64,000 nucleotides of DNA from Hydrococcus rivularis NIES-593. GTDB lineage: Bacteria; Cyanobacteriota; Cyanobacteriia; Cyanobacteriales; Microcystaceae. A program made the position numbers and the translations under genes. The stretch covers positions 310,001-374,000 of the forward strand of contig NZ_MRCB01000001.1 of assembly GCF_001904635.1 (NCBI RefSeq), given 5' to 3'. Below the pieces are notes generated by a model, which worked only from the letters and a program-made list of their open reading frames with translations, was not told where the DNA came from and ran no database searches. Of the stretch, positions 61,891 through 64,000 are shown in pieces (position 1 is the first letter of the stretch; each line of letters opens with the position of its first letter).

Positions 61891-62143
61891 ATCCGCCATG
61901 AGTATGGCAATAAGGAAAGAGAAAGCATAGATTAGCGCGATCTCGCGCTTGATTGGCAAAGCAGTTTGATGGTCTTGATGTGAAATCATTTCTTTCAACT
62001 CCCCGAACTTGGAAGTGTGCGCCTAACTAAAGTTCTAGGCTCAAAGCCCAACTCGATTAAAATAGGCTGAAACTCCTATCGGTCTTCTTTAGAAGACTTT
62101 TCGCTCGGACAGGAAATTCATTACAAGAGCGGTTGTTTCGATC

Positions 62144-63223
62144 TTAAAGATATCTCTGAAGAACTTCTACAGTCGCTCGTCCCGTTTTTGCCCAGCTAAA
62201 TTGGCTGGCTCTTTCTAGACTCAGTGTACTCAAGCGCGATCGCAATCCAGAATCCTCTGCCACGCTTGCCATTGCCGCTGCAATCTCTTCAACGTTGTAG
62301 GGATCGATTAACAGTGCTGCATCTCCAGCTACTTCCGGTAAAGAGGAGAGATTGGACGTAATGACGGGAGTGCCGCAACCCATCGCTTCGAGTACTGGAA
62401 GCCCAAATCCTTCCCAAAGCGAAGGAAAAACTAACGCTAATGCTTGATTCAGTAAGATTGGTAGCTGTTCGTAGGGAACGTAATCGAGGAATTTGATGCG
62501 ATCGCTTAAACCCAATTCCTCGGCTTTTGCTTGCAATTTTGGCGTATAGCGTTTGTCAGGCGATCCTGCTAGCCAGAGTTGACAGTCGCGATCGAGAATT
62601 TTCGCAAAAGCATCGATGAGGCGGTGTAAATTTTTGTAAGGATCGTGACGACCGAGATAGAGAAAGTAAGGCGGTTGCTCATCCTTACTAGGCAGATTTA
62701 GCTTCCGAAAATGATTCGCGTCGTAGGCGAGAAGGATCGGCGTAATTTTCGCTGAGGAAATCCGGTAAAACTCAGTAATGTCTTTAGCAGTGGCTACAGA
62801 ATTGCAAATGATATGTTCGGTGCGATCGAGTACTTGAGGAATGTAGTAACGGAAATAGGGAGTGAGGGGGGAAAAACGCTTAGGAAAGCGTAATGGAATC
62901 AGATCGTGAACCATTACGATAAAACGACAGTCAGTATAAATAGGAGCTTCTGGGATTGGGGAAAATAATAGTTTAGATTGCAGTTTTTTATAGATTGGCG
63001 GCAAATGAAACTGAGTCCACAGAAGGCGACGAAAATGTCCTTTTGTTCCGTAAGCGGGAGACAAATTATCGGGGATGAGGTAGCAGTTAAATTCAGAGTA
63101 TTTTTGAGCGGTTAATAAAGTAGGGTTAAGGGTTTTTAGATATAGAAAAAGGTTTCTCGCATAATTACTTATTCCTGTAGGCTTTGAAAAAACAACGGCT
63201 AAATTTACTAATAAATCGCTCAT
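62144..63223 (-). CDS. Family 1/4 glycosyltransferase (GT-B)
   Basis: A 359-residue protein. [18 protein letters not shown] is the N-terminal GT-B start, [25 protein letters not shown] the donor domain start, and [46 protein letters not shown] carries the E-x7-E nucleotide-sugar motif. It retains the sugar anomeric configuration. Downstream of another glycosyltransferase by 45 bp, on the same strand. Confidence 0.9.
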   Translation of the reverse strand: MSDLLVNLAVVFSKPTGISNYARNLFLYLKTLNPTLLTAQKYSEFNCYLIPDNLSPAYGTKGHFRRLLWTQFHLPPIYKKLQSKLLFSPIPEAPIYTDCRFIVMVHDLIPLRFPKRFSPLTPYFRYYIPQVLDRTEHIICNSVATAKDITEFYRISSAKITPILLAYDANHFRKLNLPSKDEQPPYFLYLGRHDPYKNLHRLIDAFAKILDRDCQLWLAGSPDKRYTPKLQAKAEELGLSDRIKFLDYVPYEQLPILLNQALALVFPSLWEGFGLPVLEAMGCGTPVITSNLSSLPEVAGDAALLIDPYNVEEIAAAMASVAEDSGLRSRLSTLSLERASQFSWAKTGRATVEVLQRYL

Positions 63224-63268
63224 TTTTTATTTTTAATGTTTTAAAAAAAGAGAGTGCCGTTTATCATT

Positions 63269-64000
63269 TTATAGCGAACTATTATGCGATCGCATAAAAT
63301 AATTCAATATCCCAGCTACTTTACCTAAGGCTTTTTTCGGTTTAATAAATATCAAAACAAAAGCATTAAAAGTAAGCCGAATTAATTTGAGAACAAAAAC
63401 TAGCTTGTTAGTATACCTTTCTAGGGTTAATAAATAACTATAGGTACTATGTTTAATTTTCTTAAAAGGATTGCGATCGGTAATTGAAGAAGGTCGATGA
63501 ATTACGCCAAATTGTTTTGTAATGGCAATTAAATGTCCTTGAGTAGTATAGCGTCTACAAAAATCAAAATCTTCGTAGTAGAGAAAGTAAGCTGGATCGA
63601 ATTGAGGACATTCACTAAAGTTGCGAAGATTAATTATTAAACTACATCCCGAAACCCAATCACAAGGAACATAAGCTGAGTTTGTATTTGATACAAGATC
63701 TTCTTTAATAATCGCTCCAATTTTAGGAATAAAACGACCGCCAGCAAACCAAACCTTATCTACAGAGTTGTAGATAATTGTACCAAGAATTGAAACTTCT
63801 GAATAGCCATTAAAAAATTGGATGATTTTCTCGAACTCATTTTCTAAAAGATAAGCATCTGGATTGATCAGCCAAACAATTGCTTGCTGATTTTGAGTAT
63901 AAATCCAATTTAATCCTAAGTTACAAGCGCTACCAAAACCCAAATTTTTAGGAGCATCTAAAATAAAAATGTATTCATTTTTTAGAAGATCGATAGACCT
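63269..64000 (-). CDS. Family 2 glycosyltransferase, 5' end beyond window
   Basis: At least 243 residues are present; the frame is open to 64000, where it encodes ILDAPKNLGFGSACNLGL, the N-x-G-F-G-x-A-x-N motif of rhamnosyltransferase-like GT2 enzymes. LINPDAYLLENEFEKII is the metal D-x-D area and FDPAYFLYYEDFDFCRRYTTQGH the acidic catalytic area. It lies upstream of the GT-B gene in the polysaccharide cluster. Rather AT-rich, as is the GT gene at 58515. Confidence 0.88.
   Translation of the reverse strand, partial: RSIDLLKNEYIFILDAPKNLGFGSACNLGLNWIYTQNQQAIVWLINPDAYLLENEFEKIIQFFNGYSEVSILGTIIYNSVDKVWFAGGRFIPKIGAIIKEDLVSNTNSAYVPCDWVSGCSLIINLRNFSECPQFDPAYFLYYEDFDFCRRYTTQGHLIAITKQFGVIHRPSSITDRNPFKKIKHSTYSYLLTLERYTNKLVFVLKLIRLTFNAFVLIFIKPKKALGKVAGILNYFMRSHNSSL

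Overview
The window is a chromosomal segment from a phycobilisome-containing cyanobacterium. GCGATCGC (HIP1-type) palindromes are scattered through almost every gene. The gene content is also cyanobacterial: petN, class II Calvin-cycle aldolase, NblA, orange carotenoid protein, a CcmK-type shell protein, HoxU, and NADPH-GOGAT. The genus cannot be fixed from this sequence; a pleurocapsalean, chroococcalean or oscillatorialean-like strain would fit.

Layout. 1-10.9 kb: an sbcD fragment, a serine/threonine kinase with two kinase domains and TPRs, a short RecQ, petN with a tiny membrane ORF, a NarL-type regulator, fructose-bisphosphate aldolase, cobA and a HAD hydrolase. 11.2-18.4 kb: glutamate synthase (gltB, gltD). 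The two genes are separated by a DUF433/DUF5615 toxin-antitoxin pair and a MITE, bounded by a perfect 70-bp duplication of the gltD 5' end. 18.5-24 kb: a MATE transporter, a lone sugar ABC permease, and a DeoR regulator divergent from an unusual transketolase. 24.4-30.6 kb: an accessory cluster centred on light stress (ssl1498-type protein, NblA, Cys-less rhodanese, OCP, a 36-residue Lys-rich ORF, a CcmK copy without a normal start, B12/radical SAM enzyme, SRPBCC protein).

31.0-32.3 kb: three exact DnaA boxes and a TA palindrome directly upstream of dnaN, a candidate oriC. 32.3-41.9 kb: trmB, a GH116 glycosidase, a helicase-like protein with decayed ATPase motifs, a DUF92 kinase-like membrane protein, cysC, tRNA-Ala, trhO, and an iron permease/ferritin pair. 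42-45.2 kb: a cbiM-PDGLE-cbiQ...cbiO cobalt/nickel ECF importer. 45.2-54.8 kb: DUF3445, a PfkB kinase, a GNAT enzyme, an isolated hoxU plus a CBS-domain gene, a P-loop kinase, a secreted beta-helix protein and comM. 54.8-64 kb: an extracellular polysaccharide region with four glycosyltransferases and an O-antigen-ligase-like protein, with pheT embedded and one foreign-looking DUF6683 gene.

Repeats are a second theme. Four full copies of a 115-bp MITE-like element (two per orientation), a MITE end overlapping the pheT stop codon, a possible longer relative, and two diverged hairpin elements lie between genes. The 115-bp element carries a spurious reading frame that is easily annotated as a hypothetical protein. 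No rRNA, complete insertion sequence or CRISPR array was seen.
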